64,000 bases of DNA, taken from the NCBI GenBank assembly GCA_017440965.1, contig JAFSGH010000018.1, forward strand, positions 29,473-93,472, written 5' to 3'. The translations under genes were made by a program, and so were the position numbers. Each line of letters opens with the position of its first letter. The stretch's first letter is position 1. A model generated the notes under the pieces. It searched no databases and was not told the DNA's origin. It worked only from the letters and a program-made list of their open reading frames with translations. This DNA is from Clostridia bacterium (GTDB lineage: Bacteria > Bacillota > Clostridia > Oscillospirales > Acutalibacteraceae). Shown here piece by piece: positions 24,972 through 34,031 of this stretch.

Positions 24972-25889
24972 TTATTTTGTTGTGTAATTGATCAATTCCT
25001 CTGCCGTCGGCATCGAGGCATCGGCTCCGACACGGCTTACTGCGATAGCACCTGCCTTATTACCCATAACTGCGGCGGCACGAATGTCGCCACTTTTTAC
25101 ATATTCGAGGGCAAGCGCAGCGGTAAAACTGTCACCTGCGGCTGTGGTATCAAGCACCCTTGCGGGATAAGAGGGGAAAATCTCCAGCCTTTCTCCGTCA
25201 TAAACAGAGGAGCCTCTTTCACCGAGCTTCAATACAACATACCTTGCCTTACTTCTCTCAAAAAGCATCCGGGATGCAGTCAATATACTTTTTTCATCAG
25301 CGGGAAATATTCCCGTAAGAGACTCGGTCTCATTTTCATTGGGGGTGATTATTGTGACTCCCTGCATTTTTTCAAGGCAGAAATTTTTTGCAGGTCCGCA
25401 GTCAACGACAGTAACGATACCCTTTCTTATAGCCTCATTCACACAGCTGACTACCGCTTCTTCATTGGTCTCAAACTGAACAAGAAGCACATCAAGCTCG
25501 TCGGATATATACTTTTTGGCGTCATCGGGCACTATTTCCGTATTTGCGCCTTCATAAACGATAATACGGTTTCTGCCGTCCTTGTCGATCAATATTGCCG
25601 CAAGCCCCGTCGAGGTCCCGTCTGTTGCAACACCCGAAATATCAATATTGTTATTTTTGAGATTTTCCGTAAGTCTTATTCCGTTTGCGTCGTTTCCGAC
25701 CTTGCCTATCATTTTTGTCCTTGCTCCGAGACGCACAAGTCCCGTTGCCTGATTTGCACCCTTTCCGCCGAATGCATATGAATAATCAGAGCCTAAGACA
25801 TTCTCTCCCACCTCGGGGAGCCTGTCTGCCTTCAATATAATATCCATATTTATACTGCCCATAACGGCAGCGCTTATATCACGGTACAT
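24972..25889 (-). CDS. rbsK: Ribokinase (PfkB family)
   Basis: This is a 305-residue PfkB-family sugar kinase. GSINMDIILKADRLPEVGE, the GGKGANQATGLVRLG sugar site and DTTAAGDSFTAALAL (anion hole and catalytic Asp) are all present, as is NENETESLTG. The pattern is closest to ribokinases. The ATG at 25889 has AGAGGTG in front and lies 11 bases after the epimerase stop, so the pair makes ribose/pentose 5-phosphates for the pentose phosphate pathway. The longer frame to 25934 would overlap the upstream gene. Confidence 0.88.
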   Translation of the reverse strand: MYRDISAAVMGSINMDIILKADRLPEVGENVLGSDYSYAFGGKGANQATGLVRLGARTKMIGKVGNDANGIRLTENLKNNNIDISGVATDGTSTGLAAILIDKDGRNRIIVYEGANTEIVPDDAKKYISDELDVLLVQFETNEEAVVSCVNEAIRKGIVTVVDCGPAKNFCLEKMQGVTIITPNENETESLTGIFPADEKSILTASRMLFERSKARYVVLKLGERGSSVYDGERLEIFPSYPARVLDTTAAGDSFTAALALEYVKSGDIRAAAVMGNKAGAIAVSRVGADASMPTAEELINYTTK

Positions 25890-25899
25890 AAAACACCTC

Positions 25900-26562
25900 T
25901 TAAAGCACGGCTCTGAGAGAAGAAGCCGCTTCACTCATTTCTTTGTCCTTCAGGAAAAGCGCACTTGTGCCGAGGACAAAAATATCGGCACCTGCACGGC
26001 TCATTTTTATTCCGTTTTCGGGACTTATGTTGCCGTCGACCTCAATAGGAATATCTTTTTTGCCGAGGCTGTCAAGAAGCCCTCTTGTATCCCTTACCTT
26101 TCTTTCGGCACAGGGAATTATCCTCTGCCCTGCAAAGCCGGGATTTACGGTCATAACAAGGGCCATATCAATAAGCTCTGTCAGATAGCGAAATGTATCA
26201 ACAGATGTGCCGGGATTTATTGCAAGACCTGCTTTTATCCCTTTTTTCTTTATTGCTTCAAGTGTCCTCGCAATATGAAGCTCACTTTCATAATGGACAC
26301 AGAGAATATCATTTTCGGAAAGCTTCATAAGCTCAAGAAATCTTGAGGGCTCATTCACCATCATATGCACATCAAGAGGCATATCCGTTATTTGTTTTAC
26401 TGCATTTATAAGATCAAAGCCCAGGGTAATATTGGGAACAAAACTGCCGTCCATAATATCTATATGAAGATAGTCAATTCCCGCCCTTTCAATTTCCCGC
26501 ACAGACCTTTCCATATTAAGAAGATCGGCACACATTATTGATGCAGATAGCAGTTTTTTCAT
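25900..26562 (-). CDS. rpe: Ribulose-phosphate 3-epimerase family
   Basis: This is a 220-residue TIM barrel. LSASIMCADLLNMERSVR, YLHIDIMDGSFVPNIT, DVHMMVNEP, VMTVNPGFAGQ and EVDGNISPEN match the family, with metal ligands His, Asp, His and Asp in place. Family members epimerise ribulose-5-P or allulose-6-P at C3. Given the ribokinase partner, either is plausible. AAAGGA at good spacing supports the ATG at 26562 rather than 26571. Confidence 0.88.
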   Translation of the reverse strand: MKKLLSASIMCADLLNMERSVREIERAGIDYLHIDIMDGSFVPNITLGFDLINAVKQITDMPLDVHMMVNEPSRFLELMKLSENDILCVHYESELHIARTLEAIKKKGIKAGLAINPGTSVDTFRYLTELIDMALVMTVNPGFAGQRIIPCAERKVRDTRGLLDSLGKKDIPIEVDGNISPENGIKMSRAGADIFVLGTSALFLKDKEMSEAASSLRAVL

Positions 26563-26688
26563 AAGCTTCATCCTTTCAGGACTTAAATATTTGTTGACGG
26601 TATCCCGTCAGGACACCGTCATAGCTGAGACTGACAAAAATGAGTCTTTTAGCTTGTAACAAGGCTTGATTCAATCGAAAAAAGCCGA

Positions 26689-27813
26689 TCACAGAAAAAC
26701 ATCCTTTATAGCTTCAAGATAGCCGTAACCGTAAAGATCATCAGGCTGAAGATAGCTCGTCTCTGTCCATTCATTCCAGCTGTTGACCGTAATAAGAGGA
26801 GAGGTCATAATTCCTTTTCCGAGAGCTTCATCGGCAAATGCCTTCACCGCTTCACAGGCACGGCGGAAATTCTCAGGAGTATTATTCTCCACAACACCCG
26901 GTATAAATTTATTGAATCTTACATTATTATCCCAGCCTACGGAAATATTCGGATAGTAGGGAATATTAAGTTTTTCGGAGCTTCCTGAAATGCTCTTCAT
27001 ATAATTATCCGTAAGCTCCTTATAGTCACCGTCAAAATGCACCGAGCCGCCCCAGTTATAATTGGTAACGGAATCGATACCGAGATAATCATAAAGTCTG
27101 TATACATCTATACCCTTATTGATATCATCCTCTGAAAGATCGTTGAACACTCTGTCACCCCAATGAACTACCTGAAAATGAAGTCCCTTGAAGCCTGCCT
27201 TCACTGTCTTTTCTCTGAACAGCTCTATTCCTTTTTTACACTCTGCTGTTGTACTAAAGGAACGGATAAAATTATTAAGATCAAATATCATATAAACGGG
27301 ACAGCCGTCTATCTGATAATAATTTTCACGGGAAAAATATTTTTCTATGGTTCTGTCACAGATATCTGAAAATATCTCAGGTGTGACAGCTCCCTGCCAT
27401 ATTACTGTTGAAAGATCATTATCTGAATTTCTTTTGTCCCAGAGATATGTGGCATCGTGATTTGCCCACATCAGATAAAACTTCATTTTATTATTGTTCT
27501 TTGCCTTAAGAAAGCCGTCATTGAGACAGTTTTCAAGAAAAGGTCGGTTATCAAACCAATACCAGTCATAAATAAACACATTCACACCGTAGGAAACGGC
27601 ACAGTCTATCTGCATCTCCATAATACGGCTGTCTGCCTCATTGACATATCCCCATAAGGGCTTTCGCGGCCAACGGCAGCCCTTATAGCCTCTGTCTGTC
27701 ATAGCCTTTACCGTCTGCCATTCTCCGTAGCCCTCAGGCCAGAAAATTCTTGTACGAGGCTCATCCCCTGTGTATGACGGCCATATAAAAGCTGCAATAT
27801 CGTAGTTTTTCAC
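26689..27813 (-). CDS. GH99-like / WbsX-type domain protein
   Basis: This is a 374-residue protein starting with GTG at 27813, where AGGAGG lies 8 bases upstream. The upstream ATG-containing frame has no ribosome site. AAFIWPSYTGDEPRTRIFWP, VNVFIYDWYWFDNRPFLE, FYLMWANHDATYLWD and SWNEWTETSYLQPDD are typical of the GH99-like (WbsX) TIM-barrel group. Members cleave or handle mannose- or rhamnose-containing glycans, and many are annotated next to glycan loci. There is no signal peptide, so it acts on imported oligosaccharides or intracellular glycans. Confidence 0.8.
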   Translation of the reverse strand: MKNYDIAAFIWPSYTGDEPRTRIFWPEGYGEWQTVKAMTDRGYKGCRWPRKPLWGYVNEADSRIMEMQIDCAVSYGVNVFIYDWYWFDNRPFLENCLNDGFLKAKNNNKMKFYLMWANHDATYLWDKRNSDNDLSTVIWQGAVTPEIFSDICDRTIEKYFSRENYYQIDGCPVYMIFDLNNFIRSFSTTAECKKGIELFREKTVKAGFKGLHFQVVHWGDRVFNDLSEDDINKGIDVYRLYDYLGIDSVTNYNWGGSVHFDGDYKELTDNYMKSISGSSEKLNIPYYPNISVGWDNNVRFNKFIPGVVENNTPENFRRACEAVKAFADEALGKGIMTSPLITVNSWNEWTETSYLQPDDLYGYGYLEAIKDVFL

Positions 27814-27853
27814 ATTGATTACCTCCTTTTTTCCGTGAAGAGTCCTTTTTTTC

Positions 27854-27882
27854 AGTATATCATAATGAATATCAAATGACAA
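27854..27882 (-). promoter_or_regulatory. Sigma-A promoter of the GH99-like gene
   Basis: On the minus strand TTGTCA (27882-27877), 17 bases, TATACT (27859-27854), about 40 bases before the GTG start. Confidence 0.7.
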
Positions 27883-28019
27883 GAAGCTTCCTGTCGTCTT
27901 ACTGCAGAGCATCTCTCAAAAATGCTTCGGATGAGTCCCCTTCGCAAAAAGCCTGCTTTTCATCGGGCAAACATATGATCTTTTGCCGTTTTGGAAGGGA
28001 TTTCCTGTAATGCACAAAA

Positions 28020-28052
28020 CAAAAAGCGGCACTCCGTAAAAAGAGTACCGCA
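28020..28052 (-). terminator. Terminator of the phosphoribosyltransferase gene
   Basis: On the minus strand GCGGTACTC pairs with GAGTGCCGC and is followed by TTTTTGTTTTG, a few bases past the stop. Confidence 0.8.
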
Positions 28053-28059
28053 TATTTTA

Positions 28060-28701
28060 TTAAAGCTTTGAGAAGCCGTGGCTGTTTATAAGTGCGTCTA
28101 TCTTCATGCCTGCCTTACACATAGGACATTCATGGGGACGGTAAACAGCATAGCCGTCAAGATCATTGGGATCAAATATCGAATGAACGGGATAACCGAT
28201 GACATCCTTTTCAGTGGAGAATATCGAAGCAATACCCGTTACCTTACCGCCGTAATATCTGATAGCATCGATAGCGGCAAGTGCGGTCTTTCCTGAAGAA
28301 ACAGAAACTGCAAGAATAAGAATATTCTTATCCTTGATCATAGGAATTATATTATCACGGAAAAGGATCTGATTGCCGCTTGTCATTTCGGGAGTTATTA
28401 CATAAAGTGACTTATGGGCATTCATATTGAGAATATCAGCTTTTGAAAGGCTGTCTGCAAGACAGGTTCCGATAACCTCTGTTCCGTCAAGGCAAAGAAT
28501 GGTATCAACCACTGTATCTGCATAATAGTAGGAGCAAAGCTCCGCTGCAACTGCTCTTGCTTCGGAAAGACGTGCCTTCTGAGACACAACATCAAGATAG
28601 TAATTTGTGTGTCTGTGGCTTGTTGCGAAATGACCTGTGGCAACACGAAGGAAAAGATCCTTACGCTTCGTTTCGAATTTAACAGTCTGTAAAGTTGACA
28701 T
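28060..28701 (-). CDS. Orotate phosphoribosyltransferase-like protein
   Basis: This is a 213-residue type I phosphoribosyltransferase-like protein. The region ILILAVSVSSGKTALAAID resembles the PRPP loop, though the acidic pair usual there (DD/ED) is replaced by AVSVSSG, so catalysis may be altered. A long N-terminal hood and a C-terminal zinc-like HECPMCKAG follow. AGGAGG precedes the ATG at 28701, with an in-frame upstream ATG lacking support. The gene is monocistronic with its own promoter and terminator. Role in pyrimidine or purine salvage is inferred only from the fold. Confidence 0.65.
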   Translation of the reverse strand: MSTLQTVKFETKRKDLFLRVATGHFATSHRHTNYYLDVVSQKARLSEARAVAAELCSYYYADTVVDTILCLDGTEVIGTCLADSLSKADILNMNAHKSLYVITPEMTSGNQILFRDNIIPMIKDKNILILAVSVSSGKTALAAIDAIRYYGGKVTGIASIFSTEKDVIGYPVHSIFDPNDLDGYAVYRPHECPMCKAGMKIDALINSHGFSKL

Positions 28702-28731
28702 AAAATAACCTCCTAATAGGGTATATATAGG

Positions 28732-28760
28732 ATTATACACTAATAGTTACGGTTGTTCAA
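28732..28760 (-). promoter_or_regulatory. Sigma-A promoter of the phosphoribosyltransferase-like gene
   Basis: TTGAAC (28760-28755), 17 bases, TATAAT (28737-28732) on the minus strand. Confidence 0.75.
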
Positions 28761-28793
28761 TAGTTTTTTATTCAAACTGAACTCCTTATTTAA

Positions 28794-28829
28794 GAGAAAA
28801 ATGCACCCTGCCGTTACGGCAAGGTGCAT
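28794..28829 (-). terminator. Terminator of the LCAT-like gene
   Basis: On the minus strand ATGCACCTTGCCG pairs with CGGCAGGGTGCAT and is followed by TTTTTCTC. Confidence 0.85.
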
Positions 28830-28836
28830 TTTATTA

Positions 28837-30510
28837 TTAAAACATATTCTTTACAAAATCGGCAAATGCATTCCACATGGCCTTCATAAAGGCAATAAAG
28901 GAAGCAAATACAGATTTGAAGGTGGGCTTTTGTACTACATCTGTTATCCAGAAGCCGTCTGCCATATTCTCCTCGGTCATATTCAGGAACTGTCCCGGAG
29001 CATTCTCATCAAAAACAAGGAACTGAGATATGTTTCTGTTATTTGAGGATACGGTTACATTTGAATACTGAGTGAAATACTCTGCAAGATATACATATGC
29101 CTCGCCGTAATCGTGATGCTTATTCTTGATAAACCAGGTGGTCTCAGGGAAAAGACAGGTGGATGCATCTATCTTCTTGTCGGGGGAAATATACTTTTCG
29201 AAGCCGAGAGCAACTCTTTCATCTGTATACTCCTTAGTAAATGTACCGAAAAGACCTGATGCTGTTGCACCGAAGGATGCATCGGTAACACCTACAACGC
29301 AGTCACTTGACTCATCATAATGCTTCATTATGGGAGCATTTGCAAGGCCGTAGCCTGCCATAACGCCGATCTCAACACCGTATTCCTTAGAAAACATCTT
29401 GTAAAGCTCAGGCTTTGCATCAACGATATGCTCTCTTATATATTCGATCTTTTCAACAAGACCTGCATTATCCTTTCTGGACTGAGTGCCTTCCTTGCCG
29501 AAAACAAGGTCAAGTGCCTTGTCAAAATCCTCGGGATAAACACTGCACCAGTAATTAGCCCATGTGCCGATACCGGTAGCACGGAGCATTGCGGGCATAA
29601 ATGCCTCATAAAGACGCTCATAAAGACGCTCTATTGAGCCCGTTACGGCATCCAGTATTCCTGCCTGAGTCATATAGTCAACAGCGGTTTCAGCAAGCTC
29701 AAGAACGAGATCGCTTACGCCCTCAAGGTCAATACCCTCACCCTTCTTGCCGAAATACTCGCTCTGAAGAAGATAGGACTGGATATGCTTATCGCTGAAG
29801 GTGATCTGTCCGCTGAAGCAGTCATTTACTATAGCACTGCCGTTGGACATTACCTCATCGTAAAATACCTTCTTTACAAGTCCCTCATCGCCGTAAGCTT
29901 CAAGATATGCAGTAATGACGCTGCCGCCGAGACATCTTCCCACAAGACATACCTGTGAGCATTTTGTTGTCTTAATAATATCTTTTATATACTGATGAAG
30001 TCTGTCAACATGATCATAGGGAGAAAGTCTCCAGTCATAACGGAACTTATAGTCGTTGATCTTAAAAGTACCGTCAGAGCCGGTATTGACAGTCTTTGCC
30101 TTTTTATCCCATTCTTCTATTTCAGCCTTTGAAACGCCGGTGCCGTACTTTGCATTTCCGTCGCCGCCCAGCTGTGTTTCATCCCATATGGGAGCTAATT
30201 CCTCATAAAGAGCCTGACCGTAATTATCCCACTTATTGAAGGGCAGACCTTCAAGCAGGAAGGGCTTGAGGATATTCATAGCCGTCTCGATGATCTTATC
30301 GGTGGTCATATCCCCTTCATCGTCATCAGTCAGAACATCAAAGCCGGTGGATATCTCATTTCCCTCGGCATCGCAGATATCAATAGAGCTTCCTGCGATA
30401 AAAATAATAGGACATTTTTCTTTTCTCTCAGTCCCTGAAGCAAAAGCGGGCATTGCAAAAGCAGTTCCTATAAGAACTATGCATAAAAGAAGTGATATTG
30501 CCTTTTTCAT
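28837..30510 (-). CDS. Secreted LCAT-like alpha/beta hydrolase with Cys in the nucleophile elbow
   Basis: This is a 557-residue protein with a clear signal peptide (cleavage near AFASG, about residue 25). FRYDWRLSPYDHVDRL (156-171) and VCLVGRCLGGSVITAYLE (187-204) are the motifs of the LCAT/lipase group, but the elbow is G-x-C-x-G: Cys193 replaces the usual Ser. A final His in WFIKNKHHDYGEA may complete the triad. The family acylates or de-acylates lipids and sterols. A Cys nucleophile also occurs in dienelactone-hydrolase relatives. Substrate is unknown. A strong sigma-A promoter precedes it. Confidence 0.7.
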   Translation of the reverse strand: MKKAISLLLCIVLIGTAFAMPAFASGTERKEKCPIIFIAGSSIDICDAEGNEISTGFDVLTDDDEGDMTTDKIIETAMNILKPFLLEGLPFNKWDNYGQALYEELAPIWDETQLGGDGNAKYGTGVSKAEIEEWDKKAKTVNTGSDGTFKINDYKFRYDWRLSPYDHVDRLHQYIKDIIKTTKCSQVCLVGRCLGGSVITAYLEAYGDEGLVKKVFYDEVMSNGSAIVNDCFSGQITFSDKHIQSYLLQSEYFGKKGEGIDLEGVSDLVLELAETAVDYMTQAGILDAVTGSIERLYERLYEAFMPAMLRATGIGTWANYWCSVYPEDFDKALDLVFGKEGTQSRKDNAGLVEKIEYIREHIVDAKPELYKMFSKEYGVEIGVMAGYGLANAPIMKHYDESSDCVVGVTDASFGATASGLFGTFTKEYTDERVALGFEKYISPDKKIDASTCLFPETTWFIKNKHHDYGEAYVYLAEYFTQYSNVTVSSNNRNISQFLVFDENAPGQFLNMTEENMADGFWITDVVQKPTFKSVFASFIAFMKAMWNAFADFVKNMF

Positions 30511-30543
30511 AAGCTTTTTTTCCTTTCAGAAATATTTAATAAA

Positions 30544-30572
30544 ATTCTAACATAACAAAATGCATGTGTCAA
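30544..30572 (-). promoter_or_regulatory. Sigma-A promoter of the LCAT-like gene
   Basis: TTGACA (30572-30567), 17 bases, TAGAAT (30549-30544) on the minus strand. Confidence 0.85.
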
Positions 30573-30659
30573 TCAAAAAACATATACCTTCAGCCTCAAT
30601 AAAAGAAATTTGTACAGAAATAAGGTTTTTTCACTTAATATAAAGCATTCGGATGCTTA

Positions 30660-31301
30660 TCATACCTCAAGTTCGCTGAAATTTACTATATAAACATCGG
30701 ACAAAGCCTTTAGCTCCTCGGTACAGGGCTCGCTTTTATCGTAAATACCGACTAATTTATAGCCGTTATTTTTTACCGTTTTTGCCGCATAAAGAGCATC
30801 CTCAAATACCCAAGTGGTCTCCTTATCCGTACCAAGCTCCTCAAGAACTGCATCGTATACACGGGAAGAATGTGTTTTCGGAGCGTCTACGGTATATATG
30901 GAAATTATTGAAGAAAAATATTCCCGCATACCGTATTTTTTAAGGACGGCAATCAGGGCACTCTCACCCGTTGCGGTGGCAATTCCCATTTTTACTCCCT
31001 TTTTCTTCAGTCTTTCAAGAAATTCGATTATATCGTTTTTCGGTTTAGCTTCAGAGAGATATCTCTTCTCTATATATTCAAAGAATTTGCTGAAAAGCTC
31101 ATCGTAGGATTCCTTCAGTGAAAAATGCTCCTTTGCAAGAATAAGGGATTCTCTGAGGTATACCCCTCTGAAAAGTTCCTCATCCTCTTTAGTAAGCTTA
31201 AGACCGATATATTCAAAATACCTGTCCCTGATGCCCTTCCAAACGTGCATAGAATCAAAAAGGGTACCGTCAAAGTCAAAAATTGCTCCGGTAATATTCA
31301 T
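30660..31301 (-). CDS. HAD-superfamily hydrolase, beta-phosphoglucomutase-like
   Basis: This is a 213-residue protein. Motif I IFDFDGTLFDSMHVW, motif II GIATATGES, motif III lysine near DAPKTHSSRVY and motif IV WVFEDALYAAKTV are all present, with a helical cap between I and II. This is the subclass I group of sugar phosphatases and beta-phosphoglucomutases. The gene follows an oxidoreductase gene by 27 bases, so it is likely a sugar-phosphate phosphatase in the same pathway. Confidence 0.85.
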   Translation of the reverse strand: MNITGAIFDFDGTLFDSMHVWKGIRDRYFEYIGLKLTKEDEELFRGVYLRESLILAKEHFSLKESYDELFSKFFEYIEKRYLSEAKPKNDIIEFLERLKKKGVKMGIATATGESALIAVLKKYGMREYFSSIISIYTVDAPKTHSSRVYDAVLEELGTDKETTWVFEDALYAAKTVKNNGYKLVGIYDKSEPCTEELKALSDVYIVNFSELEV

Positions 31302-31328
31302 TATTTCTCTCCGTTATTCCCGTATTTT

Positions 31329-32342
31329 TCAGAAATTATAATCAGGCTTTACTATTTTTCCCGTCTTTGAGGACTCGACGATGGAAAGGCAGACCTCAAC
31401 TGTCTTTGCACCCTCTACTGCATCTGTCAGAACATCCTTGCCATTGAGAACGGCATTTGCAAAGACTTCAAATTCCTTGACTGCATTATGGTTATTTACT
31501 TCAACCTCAATGATCTCGGGCTTTTCGTTTACAACGCCCTCACTGTCAGTGGTGAAAAGAGTCATCGTAGGTGAGGTATTGTCGCAGATAAGAGTACCCT
31601 TAGTACCGTAAATGCAGGTTCTCATTGTATAATCACGCTTACAGCCTGTTGAAACAAATACCTTGCCTGCAACATTTTCACCGAACTTCATAATTGCAAT
31701 TGTAGCATCATCATAGGGAACCTGAGGCAGAAGCTTATGCATACCGTAAGCAAAAACCTCCTCGGGATCGCCTACGAGCCAGCGGATAAGATCTACAGCG
31801 TGACAGCCTCCGCCGATAACACCGTGGCGAAGAGGATCTGCACGCCAGTTATCAACAAGCTTCATATAATCGTGGGCATATTCGGATTCTATAAAATAAA
31901 CCTCACCGAGAGTGCCTGCTTCAATAATTTCCTTTGCCTTTTCGAAGGCGGGAGTATAACGGCAGATCTGACCGACCATAAATTTACAGCCTGATTCCCT
32001 GCTTACCTCTATTATCTCCTTTACATCCTCTCTCGTAAGAGCAAGAGGCTTTTCGCAGAGCACATGCTTTCCCGCACGAAGCATATCACAGCTGATCTTC
32101 TTATGAAGCTGATCGGGAACCGCTACGGTAACAATATCTATATCCTTATTGTTCACGATATCATTATAATCGGTAAAGCGTTTTTCTTCGGGAATATTAT
32201 ATCTTTCGCCGGCAAAACGAAGATTCTCTTCATCGCAGTCACATATTGCGGCAATTTCCGCTCCTTCATAGCTTAATGCACCCTCAACATGGCACATTCC
32301 GAATTTCATACCGATGTTTGCAACCTTTAATTTCTTTTCCAT
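31329..32342 (-). CDS. Gfo/Idh/MocA family oxidoreductase
   Basis: This is a 337-residue protein. The NAD(P) fold VANIGMKFGMCHVEGAL is slightly off the usual GxGxxG, which may affect cofactor preference. The active site EKPLALTREDVKE contains the family EKP lysine, and the C-terminal sheet includes GGGCHAVDLIRWLVG with the catalytic His. Such enzymes oxidise or reduce sugars, inositols or sugar acids. AAGGAG precedes the ATG at 32342. It sits with a HAD phosphatase and a propeller glycosidase. Confidence 0.88.
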   Translation of the reverse strand: MEKKLKVANIGMKFGMCHVEGALSYEGAEIAAICDCDEENLRFAGERYNIPEEKRFTDYNDIVNNKDIDIVTVAVPDQLHKKISCDMLRAGKHVLCEKPLALTREDVKEIIEVSRESGCKFMVGQICRYTPAFEKAKEIIEAGTLGEVYFIESEYAHDYMKLVDNWRADPLRHGVIGGGCHAVDLIRWLVGDPEEVFAYGMHKLLPQVPYDDATIAIMKFGENVAGKVFVSTGCKRDYTMRTCIYGTKGTLICDNTSPTMTLFTTDSEGVVNEKPEIIEVEVNNHNAVKEFEVFANAVLNGKDVLTDAVEGAKTVEVCLSIVESSKTGKIVKPDYNF

Positions 32343-32432
32343 TTTAATTCTCCTTATAAATCTGCAGAAAAACAAGACCTTATCTTTTTTCCGTTTCTTT
32401 TGTTTTATTATTTGCTCTTTCCGAGGTCGGCA

Positions 32433-33404
32433 TCAGCTTTCTTCTCCGAGCTCAGCCTCTGCAAAGCCGATGCATTCACGGCCGCGCAGGGGATGCGAAA
32501 TATCTCTCGCATTAAAATAAAGACGAAGAGAATTCCCCGTTCTTACAAGATGGCTTGCATAGACGAACTGCTGCATCCAGTTTTTTCCGTTTATGACAGC
32601 AGGCTCTACAAGCATTTTACAGAACTTAAAGTCATGTCCGTCTTCGGATGTCATAAGAATTATTGCCGAATGGCTTTTTTTGTCCTTTTCATAAATACCG
32701 TTCTGAATGCCGATGTATCCGTCCTTCAGCTTATACACCTTAAGACAGCCGCTGCAGAGATTCAGCCACATATTGTTTTTGTCAGGCGAAAAAATAGGCT
32801 TCTCTGCGGAAACATAACCCTTTGTAAGCGCATCACTTTCGGCATAGCTTATATAAGTCGGCTCACAGAAGCCGCAATCCCTGATATAAGTCATCCCGCA
32901 GGAATAATAAAGACGGTATTTTCCGTCCATAGGCAAAAGAAACGGATTTGAGATCTCCGTGCCTCTTTCGCTTACCTCATAATCTCTTGTGTTTCCGATA
33001 ACTCTTGAAGGACGCGACCAGTGAATAAGATCATCACTTTCAATAACACTTATATCCGACTTCCATTTTACAAGATTTACAACATTCAGAGCATTTCTGA
33101 GGAGTGTCCCTGTTCTTTCATAAAAAAGATAATACTTACCGTCTATACGGTTTATGTTGGGACGCATTCCTCTGCTTGCAACCTTACGGATATTTATAAA
33201 GCTTCTACCGTCTGAGCTTTCACACTGATAAACGCCGAAGGTAGTATGAAAAAACATATGCCATTTTCCGTCGTGGCTGTTTTCAGGCGTAAGCAAGGAC
33301 GGATCTGCCACGACAAAGGCTCCGCCGAAGGGCTCCAGCACGGGACTTTCGGGGCTTACCGTAAAATTTGCATTGATGATCTGATCTATTGTAAGATTTT
33401 CCAT
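32433..33404 (-). CDS. Five-bladed beta-propeller glycosidase-like protein (GH43/GH130-type)
   Basis: This is a 323-residue protein without signal peptide. FVVADPSLL near the start holds the early catalytic Asp. WHMFFHTTFGVYQCESSDG, KYYLFYERTG, and ISNPFLLPMDGKYRLYYSCG are recurring propeller blades, with Glu in the last segment. It resembles the GH32/43/62/68/117/130 superfamily; I cannot place it in one family. AGAGGTG precedes the ATG at 33404. It probably acts on intracellular oligosaccharides together with the neighbouring oxidoreductase. Confidence 0.7.
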   Translation of the reverse strand: MENLTIDQIINANFTVSPESPVLEPFGGAFVVADPSLLTPENSHDGKWHMFFHTTFGVYQCESSDGRSFINIRKVASRGMRPNINRIDGKYYLFYERTGTLLRNALNVVNLVKWKSDISVIESDDLIHWSRPSRVIGNTRDYEVSERGTEISNPFLLPMDGKYRLYYSCGMTYIRDCGFCEPTYISYAESDALTKGYVSAEKPIFSPDKNNMWLNLCSGCLKVYKLKDGYIGIQNGIYEKDKKSHSAIILMTSEDGHDFKFCKMLVEPAVINGKNWMQQFVYASHLVRTGNSLRLYFNARDISHPLRGRECIGFAEAELGEES

Positions 33405-33460
33405 TAATACACCTCTTATCCGCTGTCGGCGGCTTCGCAATAAATATTAAATACAGGAGT

Positions 33461-33892
33461 TTACAGTTTCAGAAGCATCTGCACATGAGGGATCCCGTCC
33501 TCGAGAAACTCCTCTGAGCATATTCTGAAGCCTTCTCTTTCATAAAAGCCCGTGGCATAGCACTGTGCTTCAATATAAATATATTCAGCGGGCATTTTAA
33601 GTCTTATCTGTCTTATGCCCTCCTTAAGAAGTCTGCCTCCGAGTCCCGTCCCGTGACGGGCAGTCAGGACTCTTCCCATCTGAACGACTCCCTTTTCCTT
33701 GAAAAAAGCTCTGAGATACGCAGTTACCTTACCGTCTTCACGATAAAACACATGAAGACTGTCATAGTCCCTGCCGTCCATATCCTGATAGATACAGCTC
33801 TGCTCAACAACAAATATTTCAGATCTGACTCTTAATATCTCATATAATTCTTCAGCAGTCAATTCATCAAAAAATTTTGATACAGGCTCCAT
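33461..33892 (-). CDS. elaA: GNAT acetyltransferase, ElaA-like
   Basis: This is a 143-residue protein. RSEIFVVEQSCIYQDMDGRD is the ElaA signature, and MGRVLTARHGTGLGGRLLKE is the acetyl-CoA binding loop (Q/RxxGxG/A). Family members acetylate small molecules; the physiological substrate is not known. AGAGGG precedes the start. Confidence 0.85.
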   Translation of the reverse strand: MEPVSKFFDELTAEELYEILRVRSEIFVVEQSCIYQDMDGRDYDSLHVFYREDGKVTAYLRAFFKEKGVVQMGRVLTARHGTGLGGRLLKEGIRQIRLKMPAEYIYIEAQCYATGFYEREGFRICSEEFLEDGIPHVQMLLKL

Positions 33893-34031
33893 ATTTACCC
33901 TCTCATTTTTTACTGATGCGACATATTATAGCACAACAGATAAAAGCAAAACAAGAGAAACACCGTCATAAACCGAAAAAAATACCTGCTTTTCAGAGCA
34001 TTCTCTGTTCCGTAAAGCAGGTATCATACAG

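Noticed and set aside
24840-25781. 313-codon plus-strand ORF
   Set aside because: It is the shadow of the ribokinase gene, which has full family motifs.
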